Numbered from the stretch's first letter, positions 1 through 10,189 are shown. The stretch is 46,428 nt of DNA from Legionella steigerwaltii (GCF_001468065.1 NZ_LNYZ01000023.1:1-46428); one strand, 5' to 3'. Program-made: numbers and translations. Notes: generated from the sequence alone by a model not told the origin.

Positions 1-165
1 TAAAATTATGAATTTTTTTAAGAAAAATGAGACTAAATATGCTGCATGGGAATAATCAACTTTTAGACGCCAGGGTAATAAAGATTTTTCTATAGTACTT
101 GGTATCAATTGTACTTGAGTCTTGTATTGGAACCTGTTTTATTCAGCTACTTAAACAATTAATTT

Positions 166-684
166 ATGATCAACAAAAATGAACAGTTTGTTTTTACTTC
201 AGAAAGGCTAGGTTATCGATTGCTGAGAGAAAGTGACTTCAATGATTATTTTCTGCTTGATAGCAACCCCAAAGTGCGGGCCTTTTTCCCAAATGGAACA
301 TTGGATGCTGAAAAAGTTAAAGCAAATATAGATAAAAACATACACTTTTTTAAAGAAAATGGATTCGGAGTATTTATTGCAATTGAGTTAATTACAAATA
401 AATTTGTTGGTCGATGTGGTTTTGGACCAATCCCCAATGGGGAAATTGAAGTAGGATATGTTTTCTTGCCTCAGTTCTGGGGAAAAGGTTTGGCTACCGA
501 GGCATTAATTACCTTATTAGAATGGGCAAAACAAAACATATATTCAGTGAATACAATTATTGCATTTACACCTGTAAATCATATTGCTTCACAACGCGTT
601 ATTCAGAAAGCAGGAATGGAATTTTATAAAAAGGATTTAAAAGATAAAGAAGAATGCGTATTTTATAAAGTACATCTTAGATAA
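166..684 (+). CDS. GNAT family N-acetyltransferase (RimJ/RimL-like)
   Basis: A 172-residue single-domain protein. The pattern YVFLPQFWGKGLATEAL (about residues 98-114) matches the acetyl-CoA pyrophosphate-binding loop of GNAT enzymes, here WGKGLA. The later segment with N138, S142 and V145 followed by AGM is typical of the RimJ/RimL-type Acetyltransf_3 subgroup, which acetylates protein N-termini or small amines. The substrate cannot be told from sequence. The ATG has only a weak Shine-Dalgarno sequence. The gene ends 35 bases before hutG on the same strand, so the two may be cotranscribed. The family call is firm; the function is open. Confidence 0.88.
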   Translation: MINKNEQFVFTSERLGYRLLRESDFNDYFLLDSNPKVRAFFPNGTLDAEKVKANIDKNIHFFKENGFGVFIAIELITNKFVGRCGFGPIPNGEIEVGYVFLPQFWGKGLATEALITLLEWAKQNIYSVNTIIAFTPVNHIASQRVIQKAGMEFYKKDLKDKEECVFYKVHLR

Positions 685-719
685 AATTGTGATCATGATA
701 TGAACATAGGGGGAATTTA

Positions 720-1679
720 ATGTTTGAACATCTTTCCAATTACCAACGTGCCAATCCTTCACTCTGGCAAGGTAGAAAAGATACTGTCAATGCAGAACGG
801 TTCTTTCAAAAAATTATTTTTCCTGTCCAGCAAACTGAACTCATCACTAAAGAGAAAAAAACAGTTTTTCTTGGTTTTGCCAGTGATGCGGGCGTTCGTC
901 GAAATATGGGGAGACCAGGAGCAAAATTAGGCCCCGATCAAATAAAAACACAATTAGCAAAACTACCTTGCTCTATCGATAAGCAACTTTATGATTTGGG
1001 GACTATTTTTTGTGAGGAAGATGAACTGGAAACTGCACAAACTCAATTTGCCAATTTAATCAGTTTTTGCCATCAACAAGGTCATCAAACAGTCGCCTTG
1101 GGAGGAGGGCATGAGATTGCTTGGGCACATTATCAAGGTTTGGCACCTCATTACAGCAAACTGGGTATTATTAATTTTGATGCGCATTTTGATTTAAGAC
1201 CACACCAAAAAAATCAACCGGGAACATCAGGAACTCCTTTTTCACAAATCGCAACATATTGTAAAGATAACAACCAACCCTTTAATTATTGCTGCCTGGG
1301 AATTCAAAAAATGGGAAATACTCCTTCTCTTTTTGAGCGGGCTGACGCGCTTAATGTACATTATCTGACAGCTGAAGAATTGCATGCAAACAGCCTGGCA
1401 TGGCATTTAGCGTTTCTCGATGATTTTATGCTGAATCTGGATCACATCTATTTGACCCTGTGTCTGGATGTTTTAGCAGAGTCTTTTGCTCCTGGCGTCA
1501 GTGCACCACAACCACTTGGACTAACTCCTTGGCAAATTTTACCGCTCTTGAAATACATTATTCAAAGTGGCAAAGTAGTTAGTTTTGACGTTGCTGAACT
1601 GTCACCACCTTTGGATCAAGAACAAAAAACTGCTAGACTAGCGGCTCTTATTATCGCAGAATTGCTACATACTATTTAA
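720..1679 (+). CDS. hutG: Formimidoylglutamase (arginase family)
   Basis: Hydrolyses N-formimidoyl-L-glutamate to glutamate and formamide, the last step of histidine use. The 319-residue length is normal. Metal-site motifs of the ureohydrolase fold are visible: GGGHE (His131), DAHFD (Asp154, His156, Asp158) and a LTLCLDV segment (Cys248, Asp250) followed by APGVSAP, plus a late SFDVAE motif. The usual pattern in the third motif is SxDxD; here the first Asp position is Cys. A strong AGGGGG ribosome site precedes the ATG. The next gene starts 12 bases after the stop, with its ribosome site next to the stop codon, so the pair is probably cotranscribed. No other hut genes are present. Arginase or agmatinase is less likely given the APGVSAP context. 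Confidence 0.9.
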   Translation: MFEHLSNYQRANPSLWQGRKDTVNAERFFQKIIFPVQQTELITKEKKTVFLGFASDAGVRRNMGRPGAKLGPDQIKTQLAKLPCSIDKQLYDLGTIFCEEDELETAQTQFANLISFCHQQGHQTVALGGGHEIAWAHYQGLAPHYSKLGIINFDAHFDLRPHQKNQPGTSGTPFSQIATYCKDNNQPFNYCCLGIQKMGNTPSLFERADALNVHYLTAEELHANSLAWHLAFLDDFMLNLDHIYLTLCLDVLAESFAPGVSAPQPLGLTPWQILPLLKYIIQSGKVVSFDVAELSPPLDQEQKTARLAALIIAELLHTI

Positions 1680-1691
1680 GGAGTCAATTTC

Positions 1692-2555
1692 ATGAAGAAC
1701 ACATTACTATGGGGTACCCTTTTCGCTTTGCTTGGTACTCAAGTTCATGCTGAAAACACTCAGCCAGTAACACCACCACCTCAAACTCCAAGTGCTCTAA
1801 AACCAGTTCCAGCTACTCCGACAAAACCTGGCCAAAATTTGCCATCAGTAAATCCAGCAGCGACACCAGCAGCCCCCATCAACTGTGAGTACAAAATCCC
1901 ACCAGAAACCAAAACGATCGATCAATCATTGGTTATGAAATGGGCCATGAAAGCTGTGACTCAAGCTTTTGACTTTAATCCAAACAACTTAGATGCTCAA
2001 TTGCAAAAATTACAAGCCTGTTTTACTGAGCAAGGATGGACTGGTTTTAATACCGCTTTGCAAAAATCAGGTAATCTGGACGCGATTAAATCTCAAAAAC
2101 TAACTGTGAGCAGTCAAGTAGATGGACAAGTTGTAGTAACAGAAGCAAAAGATAATCAATGGAAAATTAATTTACCATTGCAAGTTGTTTATCAGAATGA
2201 AAAAGAAAAAGTAACACAACTACTCAGTGTTGATGTAACGATAGGTCGCAAGATGACTGGTGACTTGGGAATTACCCAAATGATTGCCGCTCCAAGAGGA
2301 ACAGTTACTCAAGAAAAACCACAAAGTTCTACTCCTAACGCAGCGAATTCCATGAATCCAAGTACTGGAACCACTCCGAATCCAACAACAGCACCTACAA
2401 CAACTGCACCAAGTACAACTACATCCCCAACTACAACAACACAACCAACTTTTCCAGCTAATCCTGCGGCAACTCCAACTCAAGCAACGCCTGGACAGCC
2501 CACTTTACCTGAAAACCGTTCCACACAACCTTCACTACCAACCAACACTCCTTAG
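1692..2555 (+). CDS. Secreted IcmL/DotI-like domain protein with Pro/Thr-rich flanks
   Basis: A 287-residue protein with an N-terminal signal peptide (cleavage probably after VHA, residue 20). A Pro-rich linker follows, then a folded domain at about residues 64-205, then a long Thr/Pro/Ala/Ser-rich low-complexity tail to the end. The domain carries the pattern of the periplasmic part of DotI/IcmL of the type IVB secretion system: WAMKAVTQAFDF, then CFTEQGWTGF, an SGNL turn and a VVYQNE strand. True IcmL has an N-terminal membrane helix and no such tail, so this is a paralogue of unknown role, probably periplasmic or surface-exposed. AAGGAG lies just before the ATG. It is the second gene of a hutG unit and is followed by a hairpin. 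Confidence 0.82.
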   Translation: MKNTLLWGTLFALLGTQVHAENTQPVTPPPQTPSALKPVPATPTKPGQNLPSVNPAATPAAPINCEYKIPPETKTIDQSLVMKWAMKAVTQAFDFNPNNLDAQLQKLQACFTEQGWTGFNTALQKSGNLDAIKSQKLTVSSQVDGQVVVTEAKDNQWKINLPLQVVYQNEKEKVTQLLSVDVTIGRKMTGDLGITQMIAAPRGTVTQEKPQSSTPNAANSMNPSTGTTPNPTTAPTTTAPSTTTSPTTTTQPTFPANPAATPTQATPGQPTLPENRSTQPSLPTNTP

Positions 2556-2578
2556 CAATTATGTTCATTAGGAAATTT

Positions 2579-2600
2579 CCTCTCCCGTTTTCGGGAGAGG
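2579..2600 (+). terminator. Hairpin after the hutG / IcmL-like unit
   Basis: A perfect 9-bp stem CCTCTCCCG / CGGGAGAGG closes a TTTT loop 24 bases after the stop codon. No strong T-run follows, so it may be a weak terminator, a transcript-end stabiliser or a copy of a CTCTCCC palindromic repeat; related hairpins occur near 7.4 kb and 41.3 kb. Confidence 0.6.
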
Positions 2601-2849
2601 CACGAGTATTTTATATTAGCACCCATTGCAACCGTGGATAATAACGCTTATGCGATACTAACTGGTTTATGTATATTCTTTCTCTTTTAAAAGTGAAAAC
2701 TGAACTATAGAGACGGCTGTCTTTATGTTGGAACTGCAAAACATAGGTTTTACGCCATCTCAAATATCATCTAATTAAGTCTGTTTGAATATTTTAATTA
2801 CATGTTGCATATATTATACAAACATAACTCAATCTATAGGTTGTAAAAA

Positions 2850-4784
2850 ATGCCCTCTCCATCTGAGCTTTGGGGGACTTTCTATACTAAATTCCCAATA
2901 TTTGCTTACGAACCAGCAAAAGAAATTAAATTACCCACTAAAGAGGAAAAAGGGTTAATTAATGCGGAAAAGAAAGAACTATCGGAAAAAGAAGAAGGGG
3001 CGAAAAAGACGATTAAAGGTGCTTTCCTTAAATTAATAGAAGGAAATACTTTACTGAAACAACACACAGAGAAATCAGCTCACTTGTCTGGATTTAAATT
3101 CTTTACAAATCCAACTAAGTTTGGAAGAAATCAAGGAAATTTTAACCAATGCTGCTAAAAATAATAGATTAAACAATGACATAGTTCGCTTTACTTTTTC
3201 AAGCAACTTGATAAACCAGGCTATTCAAGAGCTAGTTAAAGGTAATGTCCTTCAAGAAAAGCACGTCAATCGCTTGAATGAATTGATAAAACAATATAAA
3301 GCTGAGCAACATGATTTATATAAAAGTTTAAATTTTCAAAAAATACGCAAATTAGTTGATATTTTAAAGGAAGGAAAGTTAACTAGCCCAGAATTTAAAG
3401 AACTCTTTCAAGATCCACAATTCCCACATATGGTTTTAAAATTGATGGATTCTTCATTGGGAAAAGAGATTAACTATTCTCAATTATTTACTTTACTTGA
3501 ATTGCATCAAGCAGTGAATCCTAGAAAATTTGAGGCTAAAGAATATAAGCAAACATTTAGTACTGATGACACTCGCCCATTGCCAATTTATCAAATTTTA
3601 GATGAATCAGGTGATTTTACTCCTGAAGCAAAACAATATTTTCTCCCTGCGATCAACAATAAAAAAGGTCCACCACTAAATGAAAAAGATTTGAGAGAAA
3701 TGATCGCAAAATTACCTCGATCAGAACAAATTTTTTATCGGTTAAAGGAGCATACAGGTGGTTCTTTGGGCCGTGCTATTGATTCAGAAGGAGCTTTTTA
3801 TTATTCCGATAAAAATAACTTTATGGAGCCCTCTTGCGGGGTAAGGAATGCTTTAGGTCTACTTCGTTACGGTGCCGATTATGCTCCTGTTATACCACAA
3901 CTAGGCCCGAAAACAATGGCTATGGTTCACAATGCACTTAAAGCCGGGTATCGAGTTGGTCAAATGTGTGTATTGGTTCCAGTTTAACTAGTGGTTTTTC
4001 ACCTTCCGAAGCTCATCTTTTAGGAAATGAAACTTTTTTCACGATATTTAAGCATGATGTCTATCATAGCGAAGTAGTATCACCTATACCGGAATATTGT
4101 AGAAAGGGTTTACTTAATATGATCGATATTGTTTTTGATAGCGCCCAGCTGCCTGAATCAAGCTGGACGAAACAATTATGGTACTGGGCAGATGCAGATT
4201 ATCGATTTTTTAAGATGACCAAAGAGAACAGAAATTGGCCGAGCCAGGTAACACCAGATCAATTAAGTCCAATGGAACAATTCTGTACGATGTTAGACAC
4301 CAAACAAACTAGTGGGATGGAAACATATGGTGGTCTCATAGTAAATAACAGATTAGAATCTACAGAAGGAATTATTGTTTTATTAGACATGGTCGAACAT
4401 CCGCAAAAATGGAAAGATGAGATTGGATTAGACCCTAATGATTTTCCTGATGGCAGCGGAAAACCTTTCAACGGGTTGCATAAGCCGCAAAACTATAAAA
4501 AAATATATCAACAGTTAAAAGATACCGTTGCAGCAATTCCAGGTTTTTTTGCCAAAAGCAAAGAGGAACAAGTTTTTTTCATTCAAATGTTAGAAGCCTA
4601 TCCAGAGCTAAAAGATAATTTGGATAAACTTATAGAGTTTTCATCAATATTAAAAAAACAAGAAGCGTTTAATTTCATAAAATTATTGCCTACGACTCCA
4701 ACTATCGCAATAAAGAATGACCCTGATTCAAAAGCAGAACCTGAAAAAAATGATTTATTTTCCTCCTCAATAAATAGAAAGTAA
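2850..4784 (+). pseudogene. Large orphan gene broken by two frameshifts (possible effector)
   Basis: Three overlapping reading frames join end to end into one protein of about 640 residues. The first segment (2850-3158) and the third (to 4784) are in the same frame; the middle one (about 3037-3987) is shifted. The first break lies between 3037 and 3150. The second is at about 3965-3971, where the sequence has three TG units; removing one TG gives a smooth join reading GQMCIGSS. The protein has a charged, helical N-terminal part (many KEE/EKE runs) and an acidic tail (EPEKNDLF). I recognise no domain. Size, orphan status and acidic C-terminus resemble Dot/Icm substrates, but that is inference. 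It could be a true pseudogene or carry sequencing errors. Confidence 0.72.
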
Positions 4785-4836
4785 GTTGGTAGATGTTGAG
4801 ATAGAAAAATATATAAAAGAGTATCAGTTTATAGTC

Positions 4837-4898
4837 TAGCGAAACCGGGGTATTTGAAAAAGTAAACCCGGGTTTCGCTTTCGCTTCACCCAGGCTAC
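4837..4898. repeat. GTAGCC-type palindromic repeat (REP-like)
   Basis: Arms AGCGAAACC (4838-4846) and GGTTTCGCT (4871-4879) form a 9-bp stem. The element ends in CACCCAGGCTAC, the reverse complement of GTAGCCTGGGTG shared with copies near 35.1 and 39.6 kb. It sits between two convergent genes and could also end transcription. Confidence 0.75.
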
Positions 4899-4924
4899 GG
4901 TGAGATTAGATAACTTAACCCATT

Positions 4925-5533
4925 TTAGGAGGGTACACCAGCAGGTTTATTAGGATCTGCTTCAGTTGGGTATTCCAACACAATCACCTTCGTACCTATT
5001 TTAAAAAAGTTTTCACTTAACCACTTGGCAGCACTTGGGAAAATGCGTACACAACCATGGCTTGAAGGATGCTCAGGTACTTCATAGGCTGCATGGATGG
5101 TATATCCCTGATAGAAGTAGGTACAATAAGGCATTTTCGCGCCGCCTTTAGTATCTACAGGATATTCTCCAGATTGGCAATTGAACCCTCTTCGATTATA
5201 AACTTTAAAAGTTCCGGTAACGGTTCTGCACGATTGATTTGGATTTTCTTCGCATACATCAACACCTGCTGACCCACCGCCAGTCAATAAACGATTACCT
5301 TCCTCATCATAAGCGGCCCATGCGGAAACCTTAGGATCAAAAATAAAGCGTCTTTCACCTGTTGCCTGAATCTTTTTTGGATAATAATCACGACCTCGTT
5401 TATCCTTTGTATAATGAACTGTTCTATGCACATAACCTGCATCATCAGTAAGTAATGTAGATGGATCATAGTCAACACAGGATGTTAAACCCCCAACACA
5501 CAGCAACAAACCTGCCCAAAACAACTTATTCAT
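4925..5533 (-). CDS. L,D-transpeptidase (YkuD) lipoprotein, EnhA-like
   Basis: A 202-residue cell-wall enzyme. The N-terminus is a lipoprotein signal with lipobox LTSC (Cys19). The catalytic YkuD domain is at about residues 58-190, with His147 in the YTIHAAY strand and the active-site motif SHGCVR (His159, nucleophile Cys161). Such enzymes form 3-3 peptidoglycan cross-links or attach lipoproteins to peptidoglycan. In Legionella this fold is found in the enhanced-entry EnhA family, to which this protein is similar in size and layout; which paralogue it is cannot be said. It is followed by a GTAGCC repeat, and ettA lies 110 bases upstream on the same strand. Confidence 0.88.
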   Translation of the reverse strand: MNKLFWAGLLLCVGGLTSCVDYDPSTLLTDDAGYVHRTVHYTKDKRGRDYYPKKIQATGERRFIFDPKVSAWAAYDEEGNRLLTGGGSAGVDVCEENPNQSCRTVTGTFKVYNRRGFNCQSGEYPVDTKGGAKMPYCTYFYQGYTIHAAYEVPEHPSSHGCVRIFPSAAKWLSENFFKIGTKVIVLEYPTEADPNKPAGVPS

Positions 5534-5643
5534 TTAAATTTTATCTCCGCTTAATTAAAACTTGAAACATAACTACTTACCCACACTGCGCCCCGCAGCT
5601 TGTCCTCGGAATGTAGGCAAAGAAGTGCAGTTTACCTTGAAAC

Positions 5644-7317
5644 TTATGACTCCAGTTTTCGGTATTTAATACGAGATGGTCTATCAGCCGCATCTCCCAA
5701 ACGACGTCTTCTATCCGCTTCATAATCACTGTAGTTTCCTTCAATGAAGGTGATTTGTGAGTCGCCTTCAAAAGCCATCAGATGAGTACAAATTCTATCT
5801 AAAAACCATCGATCATGCGAAATCACAATCACACAACCAGGGAAATTGAGAATAGCGTCTTCCAAAGCACGCAAGGTTTCTACGTCCAAATCATTACTGG
5901 GTTCATCAAGTAATAATACATTCCCACCACTTTTCAGTAATTTTGCCAAATGGACGCGGTTACGTTCACCCCCAGAAAGTTGGCCCATTTTCTTTTGTTG
6001 ATCAGTACCTTTAAAATTAAAGCGCCCTACATAAGCGCGTGAAGGCATTTGAAAACTGCCTACTTGCATGATGTCATGACCATCAGAAATCTCTTGCCAT
6101 ACTGTTTTATTAGAATCTAATTCATCACGCATCTGGTCTACGTATGCCAATTGCACTGTTTCACCAACGCGAATTACACCATCATCTGGCTCTTCCTGAC
6201 CAGTAATCATTTTCAAGAATGTAGATTTACCTGCTCCGTTGGGACCAATAATTCCTAAAACTCCGCCTTTGGGTAGTTTAAAATTTAAATTATCAATGAG
6301 AATTCGATCACCAAATGATTTTTTGATTTTTTCTCCTTCAAGAACCAAATCACCTAAACGCTCACCGGGTGGAATATATAATTCATTCGTTTCATTACGT
6401 TTTTGAAACTCCTTGGAATTCATTTCTTCAAAGCGAGCTAGGCGTGCCTTATTTTTAGCATGACGCCCTTTAGGTGAAGTGCGCACCCACTCTAGCTCTG
6501 CTTTCATTGCACGCATATGAGCATCTTCTTGCTTCTGTTCCATCTCTAGGCGTGCTTCTTTCTGCTCAAGCCATGCAGAGTAATTGCCTTTATAAGGAAT
6601 TCCTTCGCCACGATCCAGCTCTAATATCCATTCTGCAGCATTGTCCAAGAAATATCGGTCGTGAGTAATCGCAACTACTGTACCAGGAAAACCTTCAAGA
6701 TAATGTTCTAACCAAGCAACCGATTCGGCATCCAAATGGTTTGTTGGTTCATCAAGCAGCAACATATCAGGATTGGAGAGTAATAAACGGCATAAAGCAA
6801 CCCGGCGACGCTCACCTCCTGATAATTGGCCCACAATTGCATCCCAATCTGGCAAGCGTAATGCATCCGCAGCCACATCCAGTTTGCGGTCTAAATCCCA
6901 GCCACCACCCGCTTCAATTTCGTTTTGTAATTCACCTTGCTCAGCAAGTAACGTATTCATTTCATCATCGCTCATGGGCTCTGCAAAACGCATGCTGATT
7001 TCGTCGAAACGTGCGAGTTTTTCTTTCATTTCCTTCACGCCTTCTTCGACAACTTCGCGTACGGTTTTATTCAGATCCAGTTGAGGCTCTTGCTCCAGAT
7101 AACCGATTTTAATTCCTGGTTGTGGTCTTGCCTCTCCTTCATATTGAGTATCAACACCTGCCATTATGCGTAATAAAGTGGACTTACCAGAACCATTCAA
7201 TCCTAAAACACCGATTTTAGCGCCAGGAAAAAAACTCAATGAAATATCTTTTAAAATAAACCGCTGATTTTCAACAATTTTGCTAACACGATTCATGGTA
7301 AAAATATATTGTGACAT
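5644..7317 (-). CDS. ettA: Energy-dependent translational throttle protein EttA (ABC-F)
   Basis: An ABC-F ATPase of 557 residues with no membrane segments. It binds the ribosomal E site and gates the first elongation steps according to ATP/ADP level. Two ATPase cassettes are clear: Walker A GLNGSGKST (about 39-47), signature LSGGERRR and LLLDEPTNHLD in the first; GPNGAGKST, LSGGERNR and LLLDEPSNDLD in the second. The charged linker between them (KQEDAHMRAMKAELEWVR region) is the P-site tRNA interaction motif. Length and order match EttA rather than Uup or YheS. The gene appears to stand alone, with no close partner upstream. Confidence 0.95.
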   Translation of the reverse strand: MSQYIFTMNRVSKIVENQRFILKDISLSFFPGAKIGVLGLNGSGKSTLLRIMAGVDTQYEGEARPQPGIKIGYLEQEPQLDLNKTVREVVEEGVKEMKEKLARFDEISMRFAEPMSDDEMNTLLAEQGELQNEIEAGGGWDLDRKLDVAADALRLPDWDAIVGQLSGGERRRVALCRLLLSNPDMLLLDEPTNHLDAESVAWLEHYLEGFPGTVVAITHDRYFLDNAAEWILELDRGEGIPYKGNYSAWLEQKEARLEMEQKQEDAHMRAMKAELEWVRTSPKGRHAKNKARLARFEEMNSKEFQKRNETNELYIPPGERLGDLVLEGEKIKKSFGDRILIDNLNFKLPKGGVLGIIGPNGAGKSTFLKMITGQEEPDDGVIRVGETVQLAYVDQMRDELDSNKTVWQEISDGHDIMQVGSFQMPSRAYVGRFNFKGTDQQKKMGQLSGGERNRVHLAKLLKSGGNVLLLDEPSNDLDVETLRALEDAILNFPGCVIVISHDRWFLDRICTHLMAFEGDSQITFIEGNYSDYEADRRRRLGDAADRPSRIKYRKLES

Positions 7318-7390
7318 AACTACTCCATCTTTTTAAAACTGCTTTTGTGGCTTGGGTATAGACATGGTCGCACTAAATTAAATATAAACT

Positions 7391-7416
7391 CCCCTCTCCC
7401 ACACGCGGGAGAGAGG
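7391..7416. repeat. CTCTCCC-type hairpin between ettA and tdh
   Basis: CCCTCTCCC and GGGAGAGAGG pair imperfectly around ACACGC. A T-run follows on the plus strand only, yet both neighbours are on the minus strand, so a simple terminator role does not fit. It looks like a degenerate copy of the hairpins at 2579 and 41306. Confidence 0.5.
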
Positions 7417-7511
7417 ATTTTTTTCTTAACTTAATGACAGTGAAACACGGCCATAACCCGAGAATGATACTCAATACAACCTTAATGTACATTACTGCAA
7501 TTCAACATCCT

Positions 7512-8534
7512 CTACCACTCAAGAATTACTTTGCCTGATTGACCTGATGCCATAATTTGAAATGCATGTTGGTAGTCATCAACTGGGAAGCGATGTGTTA
7601 TTACTGGCGAAATATCCAATCCACTTTGTAACATGGCAATCATTTTATACCATGTTTCAAACATTTCACGACCATAAATGCCTTTAATTACTAGTCCCTT
7701 GAAAATAACCTGATTCCAATCAATTGCAGTTTCGTGAGGTGGAATCCCCAACAAAGCTACGTGGCCACCATGGTTCATCGCTTTCATCATATCATTTAGA
7801 GCCATAGGATTTCCTGACATTTCCAGACCTACGTCAAAACCCTCTAGCATCCCTAACTCTGCAGTTACAGCGGACAGTTTTTCATACTTAATATTTACCG
7901 CACGAATCCCCCCCATTTTGCGGGCCAAATCCAAACGGTAATCATTCACATCCGTAATGACAACATGACGGGCGCCTATATGTTTTACTATAGCAGCTGC
8001 CATAATTCCAATAGGTCCGGCACCAGTAATCAATACATCTTCGCCGACTACATCAAAAGCCAAGGCACAGTGGGTTGCATTACCAAAAGGGTCAAGAATT
8101 GATGCTTGTTCTCCAGTAATATTATCAGGAAGGACAATAACATTGGTGGCGGGTATGGATAAATATTCTGCAAAACATCCGGGTCTATTGACGCCTACAC
8201 CCAAAGTATTGCGACAAAGATGACGTTTGCCTGCACGGCAGTTTCGGCAAAAACCACACGTTATATGCCCTTCACCAGAAACTCGTTGGCCTACTTGAAG
8301 CCCTTGTACTTCTTGACCTATTGCAACAATTTCACCATAAAACTCGTGGCCTACAGTCATAGGTACAGGAATAGTCGCTTGCGCCCATTCATCCCAAGAA
8401 TAAATATGAATGTCAGTACCACAAATCGCTGTTTTGTTAACTTTAATTAATACATCATTGACGCCATATTCAGGTATAGCGACTTCTTCCATCCAGATTC
8501 CAGGCTCCTTTTTCGCTTTGACTAGTGATTTCAT
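7512..8534 (-). CDS. tdh: L-threonine 3-dehydrogenase
   Basis: A zinc, NAD-dependent medium-chain dehydrogenase of 340 residues that oxidises L-threonine to 2-amino-3-ketobutyrate. Catalytic zinc ligands are Cys38 (AICGTD) and His63-Glu64 (GHEF). The structural zinc cluster is Cys93, Cys96, Cys99 and Cys107. The NAD-binding Rossmann turn is GAGPIG. It lies 55 bases downstream of kbl on the same strand, the usual kbl-tdh pair, so its product passes straight to Kbl. Length and motifs match Escherichia coli Tdh closely. Confidence 0.96.
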   Translation of the reverse strand: MKSLVKAKKEPGIWMEEVAIPEYGVNDVLIKVNKTAICGTDIHIYSWDEWAQATIPVPMTVGHEFYGEIVAIGQEVQGLQVGQRVSGEGHITCGFCRNCRAGKRHLCRNTLGVGVNRPGCFAEYLSIPATNVIVLPDNITGEQASILDPFGNATHCALAFDVVGEDVLITGAGPIGIMAAAIVKHIGARHVVITDVNDYRLDLARKMGGIRAVNIKYEKLSAVTAELGMLEGFDVGLEMSGNPMALNDMMKAMNHGGHVALLGIPPHETAIDWNQVIFKGLVIKGIYGREMFETWYKMIAMLQSGLDISPVITHRFPVDDYQHAFQIMASGQSGKVILEW

Positions 8535-8589
8535 AAAAGTACCTCAAAATAAGATCATCTCTGTAAAATTCAGAGAAGATGGCTTTGCT

Positions 8590-9774
8590 TTAAATAACAG
8601 AAAATTCCTTACCTACAGTTTCAAACGCCTCAATGGCTTTATCCAAATGATGTATCTCATGTGCTGCGGACATTTGGGTACGAATTCGAGCTAACCCCTT
8701 AGGCACTACAGGGTAAGAAAAACCAACCACATAGATACCTAGCTCGAGTAAACGGTTCGCCATGCGTCCTGCCAGGCTCGCATCCCCTAACATAACAGGG
8801 ATAATTGGGTGTTCTCCGGGGATTAATTTAAATCCTAATTGGGTCATACCTTCACGAAAATAACGGCTGTTTCGCTTTAATTTTTCTGCCCAATGATTAT
8901 TTTTCATCAAATTATCAAGAACAACATAAGAAGTATGCGCGATCACCGGAGCCAAAGTATTTGAGAATAAGTATGGTCTAGAACGTTGACGTAACCATTC
9001 AACAATAGTCTGATTTGATGCAGTATAACCTCCTGAAGCACCACCTAATGCCTTACCTAAAGTACCTGTAATGATATCAATACGGTCGCTTACACCAAAA
9101 TGTTCTGGAGTTCCACGGCCGGTTTCACCCATAAAACCAACTGCATGGGAGTCATCTACCATGACCATGGCATCATATTTATCTGCCAATTCGCAAATTG
9201 CTGGAAGATTTGCCAAAATTCCATCCATCGAAAAAACACCGTCTGTAGCAATTAAACGAAATCGAGCATTTTTGGCAGCAATCAATTGTTCTTCCAAAGC
9301 CTTCATATCGTTATTCGCATATCGATAACGTGAAGCCTTGCACAGTCGCACCCCATCAATAATACTGGCATGATTTAATGCATCACTAATAATCGCATCT
9401 TCTTCACCTAATAAAGTTTCAAAAAGACCTGTATTCGCATCAAAACATGAAGAATATAATATAGTATCTTCTTTGCTTAAAAATTGGCTTATTTTCTGCT
9501 CAAGTTGCTTATGGGGGGTTTGAGTACCACAAATAAAACGTACTGAGGCCATACCATAACCGTATTGAGCTAATGCCTTTTGCCCTTCAGTAATCAATTG
9601 AGGATCATTAGCTAAACCTAGATAATTATTGGCACAAAGATTAATGACTTCTTTATGATTTACTGTGACAGCAGCTTGTTGCTGGCTGGAAATAACACGT
9701 TCGCCTTTATATAAACCTTCGCTCTTAAGCGTTGCGATTTCAGTTTGCAAATATTCAGTAAATTGCTCAAGCAC
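8590..9774 (-). CDS. kbl: Glycine C-acetyltransferase (2-amino-3-ketobutyrate CoA ligase)
   Basis: A PLP enzyme of the alpha-oxoamine synthase family, 394 residues, that cleaves 2-amino-3-ketobutyrate with CoA to glycine and acetyl-CoA. The PLP lysine is Lys241 in [10 protein letters not shown]; the DDSHAVG motif (207-213) and the NNYLGL segment (49-54) are typical. It is the first gene of the kbl-tdh pair. Together they let the cell use threonine as a carbon and glycine source, consistent with the amino-acid diet of Legionella. 8-Amino-7-oxononanoate synthase (BioF) is a relative, but the tdh neighbour and the [20 protein letters not shown] signatures favour Kbl. Confidence 0.96.
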   Translation of the reverse strand: MLEQFTEYLQTEIATLKSEGLYKGERVISSQQQAAVTVNHKEVINLCANNYLGLANDPQLITEGQKALAQYGYGMASVRFICGTQTPHKQLEQKISQFLSKEDTILYSSCFDANTGLFETLLGEEDAIISDALNHASIIDGVRLCKASRYRYANNDMKALEEQLIAAKNARFRLIATDGVFSMDGILANLPAICELADKYDAMVMVDDSHAVGFMGETGRGTPEHFGVSDRIDIITGTLGKALGGASGGYTASNQTIVEWLRQRSRPYLFSNTLAPVIAHTSYVVLDNLMKNNHWAEKLKRNSRYFREGMTQLGFKLIPGEHPIIPVMLGDASLAGRMANRLLELGIYVVGFSYPVVPKGLARIRTQMSAAHEIHHLDKAIEAFETVGKEFSVI

Positions 9775-10189
9775 AGTATTCTCCCATCGTTAAAAGTACC
9801 ACAATACCTCGGCACTCTCTTCTTAGTGTCATATCGAAATAAGGGGCAATCTATTTTAGAAAACCATTAAACCTAGAAAAATCTGTTGATACCTTTAGCT
9901 TGCTCGCTACAGTCTCAGCTGCTTTCTCTAGGTTAAAAATTGCTGATCATAACAAACTTTAAACAGAGTCACCACGAAATTCGGGATTGAAACATTATTT
10001 CTTAGCACATGCGCTATTTTTTTGCTAAGATTGTGCCAAAGTTTTAAAAGTGTGTTGACAATTCGCTTCTGCCACCCCGTTTCGCAGCATGTCTGTGGAA
10101 TTCCAAAATCTCAAATGTGGATCACCGCGAATAAGTTGCGAAGCAATGGCTTGGGCAAATGAATAGTCAATCTTAACCTAAAACAACCA
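9775..10189. other. Divergent intergenic region between kbl and the PCMT-like gene
   Basis: About 415 bases without a gene. It must hold both divergent promoters. AACCTAGA (9870-9877) and TCTAGGTT (9927-9934) form an 8-bp stem enclosing about 49 bases; on the minus strand this would lie in the kbl leader or promoter. A TTGACA hexamer near 10055 faces the plus-strand genes but lacks a convincing -10. I recognise no riboswitch. Confidence 0.4.

Noticed and set aside
2220..2483. Antisense frame of 87 codons rich in Cys, Ser and Trp
   Set aside because: It is the complement of the Thr/Pro repeat tail of the IcmL-like gene; the composition is a by-product.
2780..2849. PmrA-type regulatory box before the frameshifted orphan gene
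   Set aside because: The AT-rich sequence has partial TTAA-like matches only, no better than the surrounding DNA.
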